Source: Companilactobacillus baiquanensis (GTDB lineage Bacteria > Bacillota > Bacilli > Lactobacillales > Lactobacillaceae). Taken from it: DNA of 64,000 nucleotides. This document shows positions 35,500-45,100 of this stretch, piece after piece; position 1 is the stretch's first letter; each line of letters begins with the position of its first letter. The position numbers and the translations under genes were made by a program. The stretch is taken from contig NZ_RHOQ01000001.1 in assembly GCF_003946605.1 (NCBI RefSeq), positions 1 through 64,000 on the forward strand, given 5' to 3'. The notes below the pieces were generated by a model that saw nothing but the letters and a program-made list of their open reading frames with translations, ran no database searches and was not told the origin of the DNA.

Positions 35500-35517
35500 T
35501 AGTTGAGTGAGGAAATA

Positions 35518-36150
35518 ATGTTATTAAGCTTTTATAACCCTGATGTCCTAGGTGACATTTTGATTGTGGAACTAGCAGATGATGCTGGTGTTAGTCAATC
35601 AAGCGAAAATAAGAATAATGTTGTAAGAATTTTTAATGATGAAACAAATGAAGCCATCGGCTTCAATTTTTTTGGTCTAGGTAAAAAGCTTAATTTGACC
35701 GAAAAGGGTCAAGTATTTTTGGATGACGACCAAGTTTCAATTTTAAATGATGCAATTGCAAATTCAGGCTTTAGCGACCAGTTAGTTGCTGACAATAGTC
35801 CAAAATTTGTGATCGGTCATGTTGAGGAAATGAAGGAACATCCTGATTCTGATCATTTACATATTACCCAAACAGATGTTGGACTCGACAAGCCTGTTCA
35901 AATCGTTTGTGGAGCTTCAAATATCGATCAAGGCCAATTAGTAGTAGTCGCTTTGCCAGGGGCTGTAATGCCAACTGGTACAGAAATATGGCCAGGTCAA
36001 TTGCGTGGCGTAGATAGTTTTGGGATGATTTGTTCCGCTAGAGAACTGGGCATTCCTAATGCTCCACAAAAGCGCGGTATTTTAGTATTAGATTCAGGTA
36101 ATGCTGGAGAAGCATTTGATTTTGATAAAGCAGCAAAAATGTTCGATTAG
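35518..36150 (+). CDS. ytpR: tRNA-binding domain protein YtpR
   Basis: A 210-residue protein. The C-terminal half is an EMAP/PheT-type tRNA-binding OB-fold ([20 protein letters not shown] ... [20 protein letters not shown] ... [11 protein letters not shown]), the same fold as the PheT N-terminal part; the N-terminal half (about 1-90) is specific to YtpR. The ATG at 35518 follows GTGAGGAAATA; a TTG at 35503 also reads in frame. Role in RNA binding is by homology only. Confidence 0.9.
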   Translation: MLLSFYNPDVLGDILIVELADDAGVSQSSENKNNVVRIFNDETNEAIGFNFFGLGKKLNLTEKGQVFLDDDQVSILNDAIANSGFSDQLVADNSPKFVIGHVEEMKEHPDSDHLHITQTDVGLDKPVQIVCGASNIDQGQLVVVALPGAVMPTGTEIWPGQLRGVDSFGMICSARELGIPNAPQKRGILVLDSGNAGEAFDFDKAAKMFD

Positions 36151-36160
36151 GAGTTATTTT

Positions 36161-37492
36161 ATGGAAAATACAGTCTATCATTTCGTTGGTATTAAAGGTA
36201 CAGGAATGAGTGCACTAGCACTTATTTTGAAAGATTTAGGATATACAGTTCAAGGTTCAGATATTGATAAATATACATTTACTCAAAGAGGCCTTGAAAA
36301 AGCGGGCATTAAGATTTTACCTTTTGATGAGAAAAATATTCATGAAGGTTTAACTATTGTTAAAGGTAACGCCTTTGATGATGATCAAGTAGAAATTAAA
36401 AAAGCCAATGACATGCATTTGCCAGTTGTCACATACCCACAAATGGTTGGTAAATTAGTTTCAGAATATACATCTATTGGTATTGCTGGATCTCACGGTA
36501 AAACTAGTACGACCGGATTATTGGCACATACACTAAGTGGTATTGCTAAGACGTCATATTTAATTGGTGATGGTTCGGGTAAAGGTGTTAAAGATGCTAA
36601 ATTCTTTGTTTTTGAAGCTGATGAATATCGTCGTCACTTCTTAGACTATTCACCTGACTATTTGATCATTACAAATATTGATTTTGACCATCCAGATTAC
36701 TTCTTTGGTGGGATCAATGATGTTGTCGATGCTTTTGAATCAGAAGCACGTAAGACTAAAAAAGGTATTTTCATTTGGGGCGAGGATAAGCACGCTAAGT
36801 CGATCAAGACGGACGTTCCTATCTATTATTATGGTCTAAATGAAACTGATGATATTCGTGCAACTAATATCAAACGTACTGTCAAAGGATCTTCATTTGA
36901 CGTTTCTATCAAGGGTGAAAATATTGGTAATTTTGAAGTTCCATTGTATGGTGAACATAATGTATTGAATTCACTTGCAGTTATTGGCGTTGGTCACATG
37001 GAACATCTTGACCATGCTTTGATCAATAAGGAATTGCAAACTTTCAGTGGTGTTAAGAGACGTTTCAGTGAAAAGAAAGTCGCTGATATGGTTATTATCG
37101 ATGACTATGCTCATCACCCACAAGAAATCAAAGCCACAATTGATGCCGCTAGACAAAAATATCCAGACCGCGAAGTAGTAGCTGTTTTCCAACCACATAC
37201 TTATACAAGAACACTTGCATTAATGGATGATTTTGCTAAATCGCTAGATCTTGCCGATGATGTTTATTTAACAAATATCTTTGGATCCATTCGTGAAAAA
37301 CATGGTGATATTACAAGTAAAGATTTAGGTGATAAGATCCATAAAGGTGGACAAGTTCTTAAACTAGAAGATATGTCACCATTATTGGACTACCATAATG
37401 CTGTTATTATTTTCATGGGTGCAGGGGATGTTCAAAAGTACGAGACTGCTTATGAACAAGTTTTGAGTAATTTGAATCCTAATCAACAATAA
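36161..37492 (+). CDS. murC: UDP-N-acetylmuramate-L-alanine ligase
   Basis: Adds L-alanine to UDP-MurNAc in peptidoglycan precursor synthesis; 443 residues. The N-terminal Rossmann motif [11 protein letters not shown] is near 9-19, the ATP loop [10 protein letters not shown] near 112-121, followed by the [10 protein letters not shown] segment and the Mur ligase C-terminal [10 protein letters not shown] domain. TTAGGAGTTATTTT gives the ATG at 36161, 10 bases after ytpR. A strong terminator follows. Confidence 0.97.
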   Translation: MENTVYHFVGIKGTGMSALALILKDLGYTVQGSDIDKYTFTQRGLEKAGIKILPFDEKNIHEGLTIVKGNAFDDDQVEIKKANDMHLPVVTYPQMVGKLVSEYTSIGIAGSHGKTSTTGLLAHTLSGIAKTSYLIGDGSGKGVKDAKFFVFEADEYRRHFLDYSPDYLIITNIDFDHPDYFFGGINDVVDAFESEARKTKKGIFIWGEDKHAKSIKTDVPIYYYGLNETDDIRATNIKRTVKGSSFDVSIKGENIGNFEVPLYGEHNVLNSLAVIGVGHMEHLDHALINKELQTFSGVKRRFSEKKVADMVIIDDYAHHPQEIKATIDAARQKYPDREVVAVFQPHTYTRTLALMDDFAKSLDLADDVYLTNIFGSIREKHGDITSKDLGDKIHKGGQVLKLEDMSPLLDYHNAVIIFMGAGDVQKYETAYEQVLSNLNPNQQ

Positions 37493-37503
37493 AATTTAGA
37501 ATT

Positions 37504-37541
37504 AAAGGTGTATCAGATAAAATCTGATACACCTTTTTTTT
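37504..37541 (+). terminator. Terminator of the thioredoxin-ytpR-murC transcript
   Basis: AAAGGTGTATCAGAT pairs with ATCTGATACACCTTT around AAA, followed by nine Ts. Confidence 0.88.
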
Positions 37542-37576
37542 ATTTCAAACAAAAATATTTATATACGGAAAAATTA

Positions 37577-37606
37577 ATGACAACGGTAGTTGCACTTGAG
37601 TATAAT
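37577..37606 (+). promoter_or_regulatory. Promoter of the five-gene AAA operon
   Basis: ATGACA (37577-37582) and TATAAT (37601-37606) are 18 bases apart, giving a leader of about 35 bases before the first ATG at 37649. The preceding murC transcript is terminated, so the operon is independent. Confidence 0.6.
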
Positions 37607-37648
37607 GTTATTGTTATAAGGAATTTTATAGGAATAGGGAGAAAACTA

Positions 37649-39373
37649 ATGACAGAGGCGATTCAAGAAGCAGACCTTAGAACAATTGAGAGAAATTTGA
37701 GTGTTTTGGCTAATAATATAGGAAATGTTGATGCTAATGTTCAAGATGTTGATAATAAAGTCGCATCAGTACAAAGTGAAATTTTGACTTTGAGACGACA
37801 ATTTAACAACTATGTGGAGCAACAAATGCTCAGTAATAATTTGAGTGTTTCAGAGACTAGAGTCGTTAAAATTAGACAAGAAATTGAAAAGAACTATGGT
37901 CATTATGATGAAATAAGAAGAACAACAGTTGGTATCCTGCAAGCAGATGATTTAGAAATAGTTCGAAAAGAAGTAATTACTTCTGCTAGTGAAAAAATGA
38001 TGATTTCCGCTCCTGGATATTGGTTAGCACCTTGTTTGGTGGCATTGTCCGCATGGATAAACGATGATCATGAGTTAGCTGATAAAGCATTAAATGAAGC
38101 ATTAAAGCGCGATAAACAAAAAACAGCATTGTTATTTGCATTAATATGTCGCAGAGCCAATCGAAAGAATGCTAGCCTTAAGTGGACTTCATATTATTTA
38201 AGAAGCCAAGATGAAACACAATTAGACCGAAACTCTATTATTATAATTGATGCTTTTGCTAATGGTTTATTAGGTGTTGATGCAGAAGGTACTGTATCCA
38301 ATACCCTTGAACGTTGGTTAACTAACCTTGAAAATCGTCCGAACTTCACTCAACAGCAAGAAAAACAATGGGGTGAAGCTTTAGCCCTTTATAAACCTGA
38401 TAAATTGAATAATCCGTATCCAATGTTGCAACAATATTCTTCAAACTGGGTAGATCTTGAGGATACCTTGAAAGGCGCGTATCTCCACCGAAACATTTTG
38501 GATTATTTTAAAGAAATATTCAGTAAAGTTGATTCAACTGAAAATACCAAAAAACAGTTAGATGAGATTTTAATGTCATTAGTTACCGGATTTGATAGTG
38601 AGGAACTTAAATATAAACGTGAGGAACGATTAAATGAACTTATCATTAAATATAGTGGTAATAAAGTAAGAGCTAATCAGGATATGAAGGTGGAGGATAA
38701 ATCATATGTTGAAAGAAAGGATTTCTCTCAACTGTTGACTGATGCTGCTTTGATGAATGGCGGCAGTGGTGGTAGCTCCTCAACTCAAAAATTTGCCATT
38801 GCTCTATCAAAAGATTGGATCAAAGATGCTTATGGTGATTTAATTTTAAAAAACCGTAATCGAGTACCTGAAAAAGTTAAGTACACTGTAAATGGCTTTT
38901 CTGGTGTGACTGAAAACGGTGAGAATGAAATTGATAGTATAAATAATTATCAAACTGATGTTGAAGCTAAGAAACAAGTCGAATTAAATAAAAATAAAAT
39001 AAGCAAAACTCGGTTTTATATTGGAGGAGTTTTGGGTGCAATAGGGATTATCCTTGCCTTATCTGGACACACAATTATAGGAGTTGTTTTGGCCTTATTT
39101 GGTGGTTATTGGGCTATTCATTCTAAACGAAAAATTGACATTATCGAAAAGAGAAAACAGGAAATAATTCAACAGTTTGAAGATCAGAAAAAAGATGGAG
39201 CTAATATAATTAGGCAAATTATGGCAGAAACCGTGGATATTAGGGATGAATTTGCGGTAGCAGATGCCGAATACAATAAAGTTATTGAGTTTTTAGATCA
39301 ACTGACTCCACAACAATATGTACGTAATTTAAAAACTAGTACTCGTCACATTAATGTGAAAAGTGAGGCTTAA
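37649..39373 (+). CDS. Coiled-coil/helical-repeat protein with C-terminal membrane hairpin
   Basis: A 574-residue protein I do not recognise. Residues 1-60 are a coiled coil (heptads around VDANVQDVDNKVASVQSEIL). About 100-330 are alpha-helical with TPR-like pairs (WLAPCLVALSAWINDDHELA, then ALNEALKRDKQKTALLFALI). A Gly/Ser linker NGGSGGSSST is near 372. Two close membrane helices occupy about 455-490 (GGVLGAIGIILALSG and TIIGVVLALFGGYWAI), followed by a basic coiled tail. It is first of five tightly spaced genes ending in a Ycf46-like AAA ATPase gene. The start at 37649 follows GGGAGAAAAC. Possibly the membrane scaffold on which the AAA protein acts (inference). Confidence 0.75.
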   Translation: MTEAIQEADLRTIERNLSVLANNIGNVDANVQDVDNKVASVQSEILTLRRQFNNYVEQQMLSNNLSVSETRVVKIRQEIEKNYGHYDEIRRTTVGILQADDLEIVRKEVITSASEKMMISAPGYWLAPCLVALSAWINDDHELADKALNEALKRDKQKTALLFALICRRANRKNASLKWTSYYLRSQDETQLDRNSIIIIDAFANGLLGVDAEGTVSNTLERWLTNLENRPNFTQQQEKQWGEALALYKPDKLNNPYPMLQQYSSNWVDLEDTLKGAYLHRNILDYFKEIFSKVDSTENTKKQLDEILMSLVTGFDSEELKYKREERLNELIIKYSGNKVRANQDMKVEDKSYVERKDFSQLLTDAALMNGGSGGSSSTQKFAIALSKDWIKDAYGDLILKNRNRVPEKVKYTVNGFSGVTENGENEIDSINNYQTDVEAKKQVELNKNKISKTRFYIGGVLGAIGIILALSGHTIIGVVLALFGGYWAIHSKRKIDIIEKRKQEIIQQFEDQKKDGANIIRQIMAETVDIRDEFAVADAEYNKVIEFLDQLTPQQYVRNLKTSTRHINVKSEA

Positions 39374-39375
39374 TA

Positions 39376-39549
39376 ATGGATAATAAAAATAATTCTGCAT
39401 TTTCAACAATAGACGAAAATATCTTTAAACCAATTCAAACCTCGGATAATGAAAATTCAAAGACAGTGGAACACGAAGACGTATTTGCTAAAGGTCTACC
39501 TGACTGGGACCTAGTACCAGACAATATTTTAGTTAGGAGACATCAATAA
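39376..39549 (+). CDS. 57-residue protein with C-terminal LPDWDL motif
   Basis: Encodes 57 residues, acidic and apparently disordered up to residue 38, ending in GLPDWDLVPDNILVRRHQ. The LPxWDLxP block followed by RR looks like a short linear motif for docking onto a partner. A weak AGTGAGGC site lies upstream, and the stop overlaps the next ATG by one base (TAATG), so translation is coupled with both neighbours. I recognise no family; its tight packing in the operon argues that it is a real gene. Confidence 0.65.
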   Translation: MDNKNNSAFSTIDENIFKPIQTSDNENSKTVEHEDVFAKGLPDWDLVPDNILVRRHQ

Positions 39550-39992
39550 TGGCTAATATATCAACGTATCGTGAGTGGGTAGATTTATTAAAAAAATTTG
39601 ATACTCATGAAAATGACGATCAAGTTTTAGAGATTGCAAAGAACGGTATACTAGTTTGGCAAACGGGTGTCGCAGATAGATTTATGAAACGTTTAACTAC
39701 TGTAATTAATAAACGCATGACGGATTCAGTCAAAACTTTTGAAAAACAAATTAGTCATCCAGGTATACAGGAAGCTAATTTTGTTAAATCCGTTCATCAA
39801 TTAAAAAAAGAGTTTGATACTATGAAATCCTTGGTTAATATAGAAGCAATTCCAACAGATCCAAGGCGAAAATTAATTGAGATGTTATACAATTCACGTA
39901 AAGATCTACAAAGTAACTTAGAAGAATCAGCAGAGGCTGATAAAAGTGGAAAATTATCTAGTTTAGTAAGAAATAATAGAGTGGATAATTAA
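39549..39992 (+). CDS. Unrecognised helical protein of the AAA operon
   Basis: A 147-residue protein predicted almost all helical from its composition, with FDTHENDDQVLEIAKNGILV near 17-36 and a conserved-looking IPTDPRRKLIEMLYNSRKDL near 105-124. No signal peptide or membrane segment. Its ATG overlaps the stop of the 57-residue gene; the AAA gene follows after 14 bases. No family recognised. May be an adaptor of the ATPase (inference from context only). Confidence 0.7.
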   Translation: MANISTYREWVDLLKKFDTHENDDQVLEIAKNGILVWQTGVADRFMKRLTTVINKRMTDSVKTFEKQISHPGIQEANFVKSVHQLKKEFDTMKSLVNIEAIPTDPRRKLIEMLYNSRKDLQSNLEESAEADKSGKLSSLVRNNRVDN

Positions 39993-40006
39993 GGAGGAAA
40001 ACTTTT

Positions 40007-41575
40007 TTGAGCGGAATAAAAGAGGCTAAAGACTTATTAACGAGATATTCCATCGCTAGAATACCGTTCATTGCGTTGAATACGATCGAGAGATCAAGAG
40101 CGTTAGATTTACTAAAATCGATTTCTGAGGAATTAAATTTAGGCTTTTTAGTACATACCTTATCAAAAGGCACGTATAATATTGAAAATGACCAAGTAGT
40201 TAATGAAGATAAGTCAGTTTATGGTGCGATGGATTATATTGGTGAAGAGATGAAACATCGTCAAAATCTTACTTTGATTTTGACTGAAGTACCAGATATA
40301 TCTAGCGGAAATGATGGTGCAAAGCAGATTCTTGATTTAGTTACGCTGGCTAATGAGTCAGGTGGAATGGTAATTACTTTAACGAATACAACTGTATGGA
40401 GTCAGTTACAGCGCTTGGGGATGGTTCTTAAACTGGATCTTCCTGATGAAAACGAAATGTACGATATTATTTCTGAATATATTGATGATTATCGTAGTGA
40501 GATCCCAATAGAATGGGATGATGAAGATGTTAAAGAAGCGGCAACATCATTAGTCGGTGTTACTAAAATAGAAACCGAAAATGTTATAGCTTCCCTTATT
40601 GCTAAGAAGTCGATTAAAAAAGATGATATTGATGAAATTAGAAAGTCCAAAGATAGATTATTTACCAATATATCCGGATTAGAAAAAATAACTGTTGATG
40701 ATAGTGTCAAAGAAGTCGGTGGACTATCAGGTTTGCAACAGTGGTTAGCATCTAAAAAGAAATTATTAACACCTACTAAACATGCGGAGTTACGAAAACG
40801 TGGATTAAGACCTCCAAGAGGAATCCTGTTAGTCGGTGTTCCCGGTTGTGGGAAGTCTTTGTCTGCTAAATCAATTGCTGCTAATTGGAAGTTACCGTTA
40901 TACAGATTAGATTTTGCAACGGTCCAAGGAAGTTACGTAGGCCAAACTGAACAACAATTAAAAGATGCACTTAATACAGCGGATCAAGTTTCACCGTGTG
41001 TATTATGGATCGATGAGATCGAAAAGGGATTATCAGGAGCTAGTTCAAGTAATGACGGCGGTGTGTCAACTAGAATGGTTGGACAATTTCTTTTCTGGCT
41101 TCAAGAAAGCAAGAAACAAGTTTTTGTTGTAGCAACGGCCAATGACGTTAGTAAACTACCTTCGGAATTATTAAGACGAGGACGTTTTGATGAGTTATTT
41201 TTCGTTGATTTACCAACTGCTGAAGAGAGAAGAGAGATTATTTCGCTTTATATGAAAAAATATCTCAAAGTTCAATTTGCCGGTCCGTTGTCTGATAATA
41301 TCGTTGATATATCGAATGGTTTTACAGGTGCCGATTTAGAATCAGCTGTCCGTGATCTAGCGTATACAACGTTATCTGAAGATACTGATCTGTCAGAAAA
41401 CTTAATTACGGAAACTTTTCAAAATGTGGTTCCCTTATCACAAACTAGTCCCGAAAAAATCGATGATATAAGAGAATGGGGTAAAAGTCGTGCTGTTCCC
41501 GCATCCGGTCGACCAATTGGAGCAGAGAAGAATGACTTAAATAAAGTTTCTAAAACTAGAAAGGTACTTTTGTAA
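40007..41575 (+). CDS. AAA ATPase, Ycf46-like
   Basis: A 522-residue AAA protein. Residues 1-190 are a degenerate AAA-like or Ycf46-type N-terminal domain (PFIALNTIERSRALDLL; LTLILTEVPDISSG) without a Walker A. The active AAA domain has GVPGCGKSLSAK near 276-287, Walker B VLWIDEIEKG near 331-340, a pore-type aromatic-containing loop SYVGQTEQQL, sensor-1 Asn in VVATANDVS, and Arg fingers in LLRRGRFDELF near 389-399, then a C-terminal lid. Translation starts at TTG behind AAGGAGGAAAAC. The layout matches Ycf46-family ATPases of cyanobacteria and plastids, whose role is poorly defined; a remodelling function is likely. Its stop overlaps the next ATG. Confidence 0.88.
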   Translation: MSGIKEAKDLLTRYSIARIPFIALNTIERSRALDLLKSISEELNLGFLVHTLSKGTYNIENDQVVNEDKSVYGAMDYIGEEMKHRQNLTLILTEVPDISSGNDGAKQILDLVTLANESGGMVITLTNTTVWSQLQRLGMVLKLDLPDENEMYDIISEYIDDYRSEIPIEWDDEDVKEAATSLVGVTKIETENVIASLIAKKSIKKDDIDEIRKSKDRLFTNISGLEKITVDDSVKEVGGLSGLQQWLASKKKLLTPTKHAELRKRGLRPPRGILLVGVPGCGKSLSAKSIAANWKLPLYRLDFATVQGSYVGQTEQQLKDALNTADQVSPCVLWIDEIEKGLSGASSSNDGGVSTRMVGQFLFWLQESKKQVFVVATANDVSKLPSELLRRGRFDELFFVDLPTAEERREIISLYMKKYLKVQFAGPLSDNIVDISNGFTGADLESAVRDLAYTTLSEDTDLSENLITETFQNVVPLSQTSPEKIDDIREWGKSRAVPASGRPIGAEKNDLNKVSKTRKVLL

Positions 41576-42057
41576 TGCCAAGAAGGTTACTCAATATGAG
41601 TTCTAATAGTTCCATGAATTTGTCTAGTAAGAAGAGGATAGATAATAATTCTAATACAGGAACTAAAACAGGCAGGGTTGCTAATATTTTACGAAAAAAA
41701 CGTTCCAAAAAATATATGGATGCGCTTAGTAAATTAGATATTGGTGATGGTCGGTTAAATCAAGCAGAAATAGATCAAATCATTGCTACGATTCAAGGTG
41801 AATTTCCAGAAGTTAATTTAAATGGAATCCTAATGGGCTATATTTCTAAATGTTATTTAGGTGGTACTTATGAAGTTCACACGTTGACGTATGTTTTAGA
41901 AATATTAACTCATTATCATACTGGAGAAGTTTTACCGGATGGTATGGATCGCGCACGATCATTGGCGAAAAAGGGCATGTATGAATACATTGAAGTTTAT
42001 TCTGATTGTTGTAGAGCAATTAGTAGAAATGGGGATGTTTCGGTTATAGATATATAA
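41575..42057 (+). CDS. Unrecognised protein with basic N-terminus, last gene of the AAA operon
   Basis: A 160-residue protein. The first 45 residues are Ser/Asn/Lys/Arg-rich and probably disordered, ending in the basic patch ILRKKRSKKYM; the rest (about 46-160) is a compact helical domain with IDQIIATIQGEFPEVNLNGI and LAKKGMYEYIEVYSDCCRAI, carrying a Cys-Cys pair. No membrane segment. Its ATG overlaps the AAA stop (TAATG) and a bidirectional terminator follows. No family recognised. Confidence 0.7.
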   Translation: MPRRLLNMSSNSSMNLSSKKRIDNNSNTGTKTGRVANILRKKRSKKYMDALSKLDIGDGRLNQAEIDQIIATIQGEFPEVNLNGILMGYISKCYLGGTYEVHTLTYVLEILTHYHTGEVLPDGMDRARSLAKKGMYEYIEVYSDCCRAISRNGDVSVIDI

Positions 42058-42098
42058 AAAAATAAGCTAAATTCCTATTTGGAATTTAGCTTATTTTT
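42058..42098. terminator. Bidirectional terminator of the AAA operon and the surface-protein gene
   Basis: AAAAATAAGCTAAATTCC pairs with GGAATTTAGCTTATTTTT around TATTT. A/T runs on both sides fit use by both convergent genes. Confidence 0.85.
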
Positions 42099-42106
42099 GT
42101 GTCTAA

Positions 42107-45100
42107 TTAACGATTAATATCAACATCAGCTGCTTTAACAAATTCATTTGTTGAAACACGATAATATTGTTCACCGTTAATATTTGTAATACTATCAGTC
42201 TTCCAACTGCTGTTGGCACTTAATGATCTATTTGTAACTAGATCACCTTTAGCAGTGTACAGACTTGCATATGAACCAGCATGAGTTGTTACGACTGCGT
42301 CTATTGGAGTGTAAACATAAACATCTTTTTCGTTAACAAATTCATTAGTAGAAACACGATAGTGTTTTGTATTGTTGATTACATATGTTTGATGATCAGC
42401 AACCCAACTACTGTTTGGAGCAAGAGATCTGTTTTCAATCAAATCACTTTCAGCTTTGTAAAGTAGTTTAGCAGAATCATCATAAGCTCTGACATAAACA
42501 TTAGGTGCAGTGTATGGATAAGCTTGGCTCATCTTAGCCCATTCATTTGTTGAAACACGATAGTATCCAACACCGTCAACTGTGATTACAGCATCACTTA
42601 ACCAATCAGTTGCAGAAGCAAGTGAACGAGTTGTTGAAAGTGTCATCTTGCCATCTTCACCAAGTTGATAAAGTTGGACGGCAGGTTTGTCAGCGTATGT
42701 GGAGATTGTTTGGTTCTTGTACTCGATATCACCATTTTCAGGTGTATCTGGATCTGTTTCGCCTGAACTAGTTGGGATTGGTGTGTAAGTTAATGTACTT
42801 TGATCATCCACCTCTTTAGTTGGATCATTTGCGTAATTTAATGACGGTGTACCGTCTTCATTATTAAATGTAACAAGAACAGCAGGAGCTGTATATCCAT
42901 TTATTGAATCAGGTGTAATTGTTATGGGATCATCACCATATTTATGAGAACCAGCGAGTATAGGAACTACTTGTGTACTACCATCAGGTTTTGTAAATGT
43001 GATAGAAATTGCTTTATTTGGTACACCTGTGTAAGTAGGTAATTTGTCACTAGTGATTTCAGAACCATCTAGATTAGTAACAGTTGCAGTCCCATCAGGA
43101 TTGTAAGTAACTGATACTTCAGGAGCATCATAACCAGGTTTACTTTCAAGAGTTACTGGTTTAACAGTAGTACCAACTTCACCTTCAGGGACAGTTAGAG
43201 TAACAGGACCTTTATTTGTCTGAACGGTGACAGGGTCTGGTGTAATATTTTCACCATTAAGTTTAAGAGGGTCTTTAGTTGTACCAGTAGCTACATCTGC
43301 ATCAGTATAAGTAGCGGTGTAATTACCCTGTTCATCAACAGAAATAGTAGCTTCAACCTCTTTAGGTTCGTATCCTTTTACGGAAACAGTGACCTTAGTA
43401 GGGGTACCGATTACAGCATCATCAGGAATTGTAACTGAAACTGGAGCGGAGATGGCGTTACCTGAAGCATCTGTACCTTGATCAGTAACGATAGTTACTT
43501 CGGAACCAGCTTTGACGGTTTTACCTGTGTAGGTAGGTAAGTTGTCACTAGTGATTTCAGAACCATCTAGATTAGTAACAGTTGCAGTCCCATCAGGATT
43601 GTAAGTAACTGATACTTCAGGAGCATCATAACCAGGTTTACTTTCAAGAGTTACTGGTTTAACAGTAGTACCAACTTCACCTTCAGGGACAGTTAGAGTA
43701 ACAGGACCTTTATTTGTCTGAACAGTGACAGGGTCTGGTGTAATAGTGTCTCCCTCTAAAGTGATTTTTGAGTCTTCAGAAGCAACCACTGGTTCATCCG
43801 TGGAATTTTGGAATGTTACTTGAACTATAGAATCATCTGAAATGTGATATCCCGTTGGCAATTGTGCTGTTATCGTGGGATCACTCAAATCAACGTTAAC
43901 GGTGTCGCCAACTAAATGATTGGTTGGATCAACTGTAATGGATATAGGGGTATTACTTTCATCGCTAGTATTTATTGTTACAGTTCCACCTGTAGCAGGA
44001 AGGGAATCATATGTTGCTTCTGGCAAAGCCGTGGCCATTGTTTGCCCAAATGTAAAACTAGCTGTTGTTGCGGTAGATGTTCTTGTGTAAGGGTTACCGT
44101 CTGCAAAAGTATACGTAGCTGGGATTTCTATAGTTCCGGTATCTCCAACTTTACCAGAAATATCCTGAACAATATCGCCTTTGTTAGTATGTAGGGTAAC
44201 GTGGTTTACAACAGATGTCCCTGTTGCTAACTTATCAGTTGCATTTAATACTATTTTTACACTTTGACCATCTTGTTCCTTACTTGAGGATCCTTTAAAG
44301 ACATCACCAAGACCATTTGATATTCCGGTTGCTGGGTTATCCTGTGGAACTCCATATAGGGATACAGACTTATCTTCCGTTGACCAAACGGTTCCTTCAT
44401 TAGAAGTCAATAGTGTTTTGGGGTTAAAAGAAAGGATTGAACTTAATGTTAGTGAACTCAAGTTAGTTCCATCAAACATACCTTCACCAATTGATGAGTC
44501 ACCTGTTTCAGCCCGGTCACTTTCAGAAACCGTCGATTTTGCCCATGCCCATGTGTACATATTAATTGTAGAAAGGGACACGTCATTTTTAAACATAGCT
44601 CTTAAATCTCTTTTACCTGGCACACTGCTGTCGGTATTAACAATCCAAGAATTGGTTCCTGAATTATCTGGATTTGGACTTAGTATGTCAGTTAATGAAG
44701 TACAATTAGCAAATGCATAACTTCCGTTAACAATTTTAGTGAAGCCAGTACCAATTCTATTAAAGTTTTTGTCAAGACCACCGAATTTGACCGTTATAAG
44801 ACCAGTATCATTTTCAAACATATGGCTGATATTTGTGGCCATTTTAAATGAGTTTTGAGAAAAGTCAGGATTCGTTAAACTGATATCGTTTTTGAACATT
44901 CCTTCGGTACTTGCCACGTTGCTAGTGTCTAATTGACTCATATCAATAGAAGTAAGCTTAGGCATATTGGCAAATAAATAAGATGAATCAGTAGGCGCAG
45001 TTACGGCAGCAGTAACATTAATAGTAGTAATACTATTTAAATTATCAGTACCTCCCCAACCTTGGTAATCACTAGGGTTATCAGTGTCCAATTGACCATT

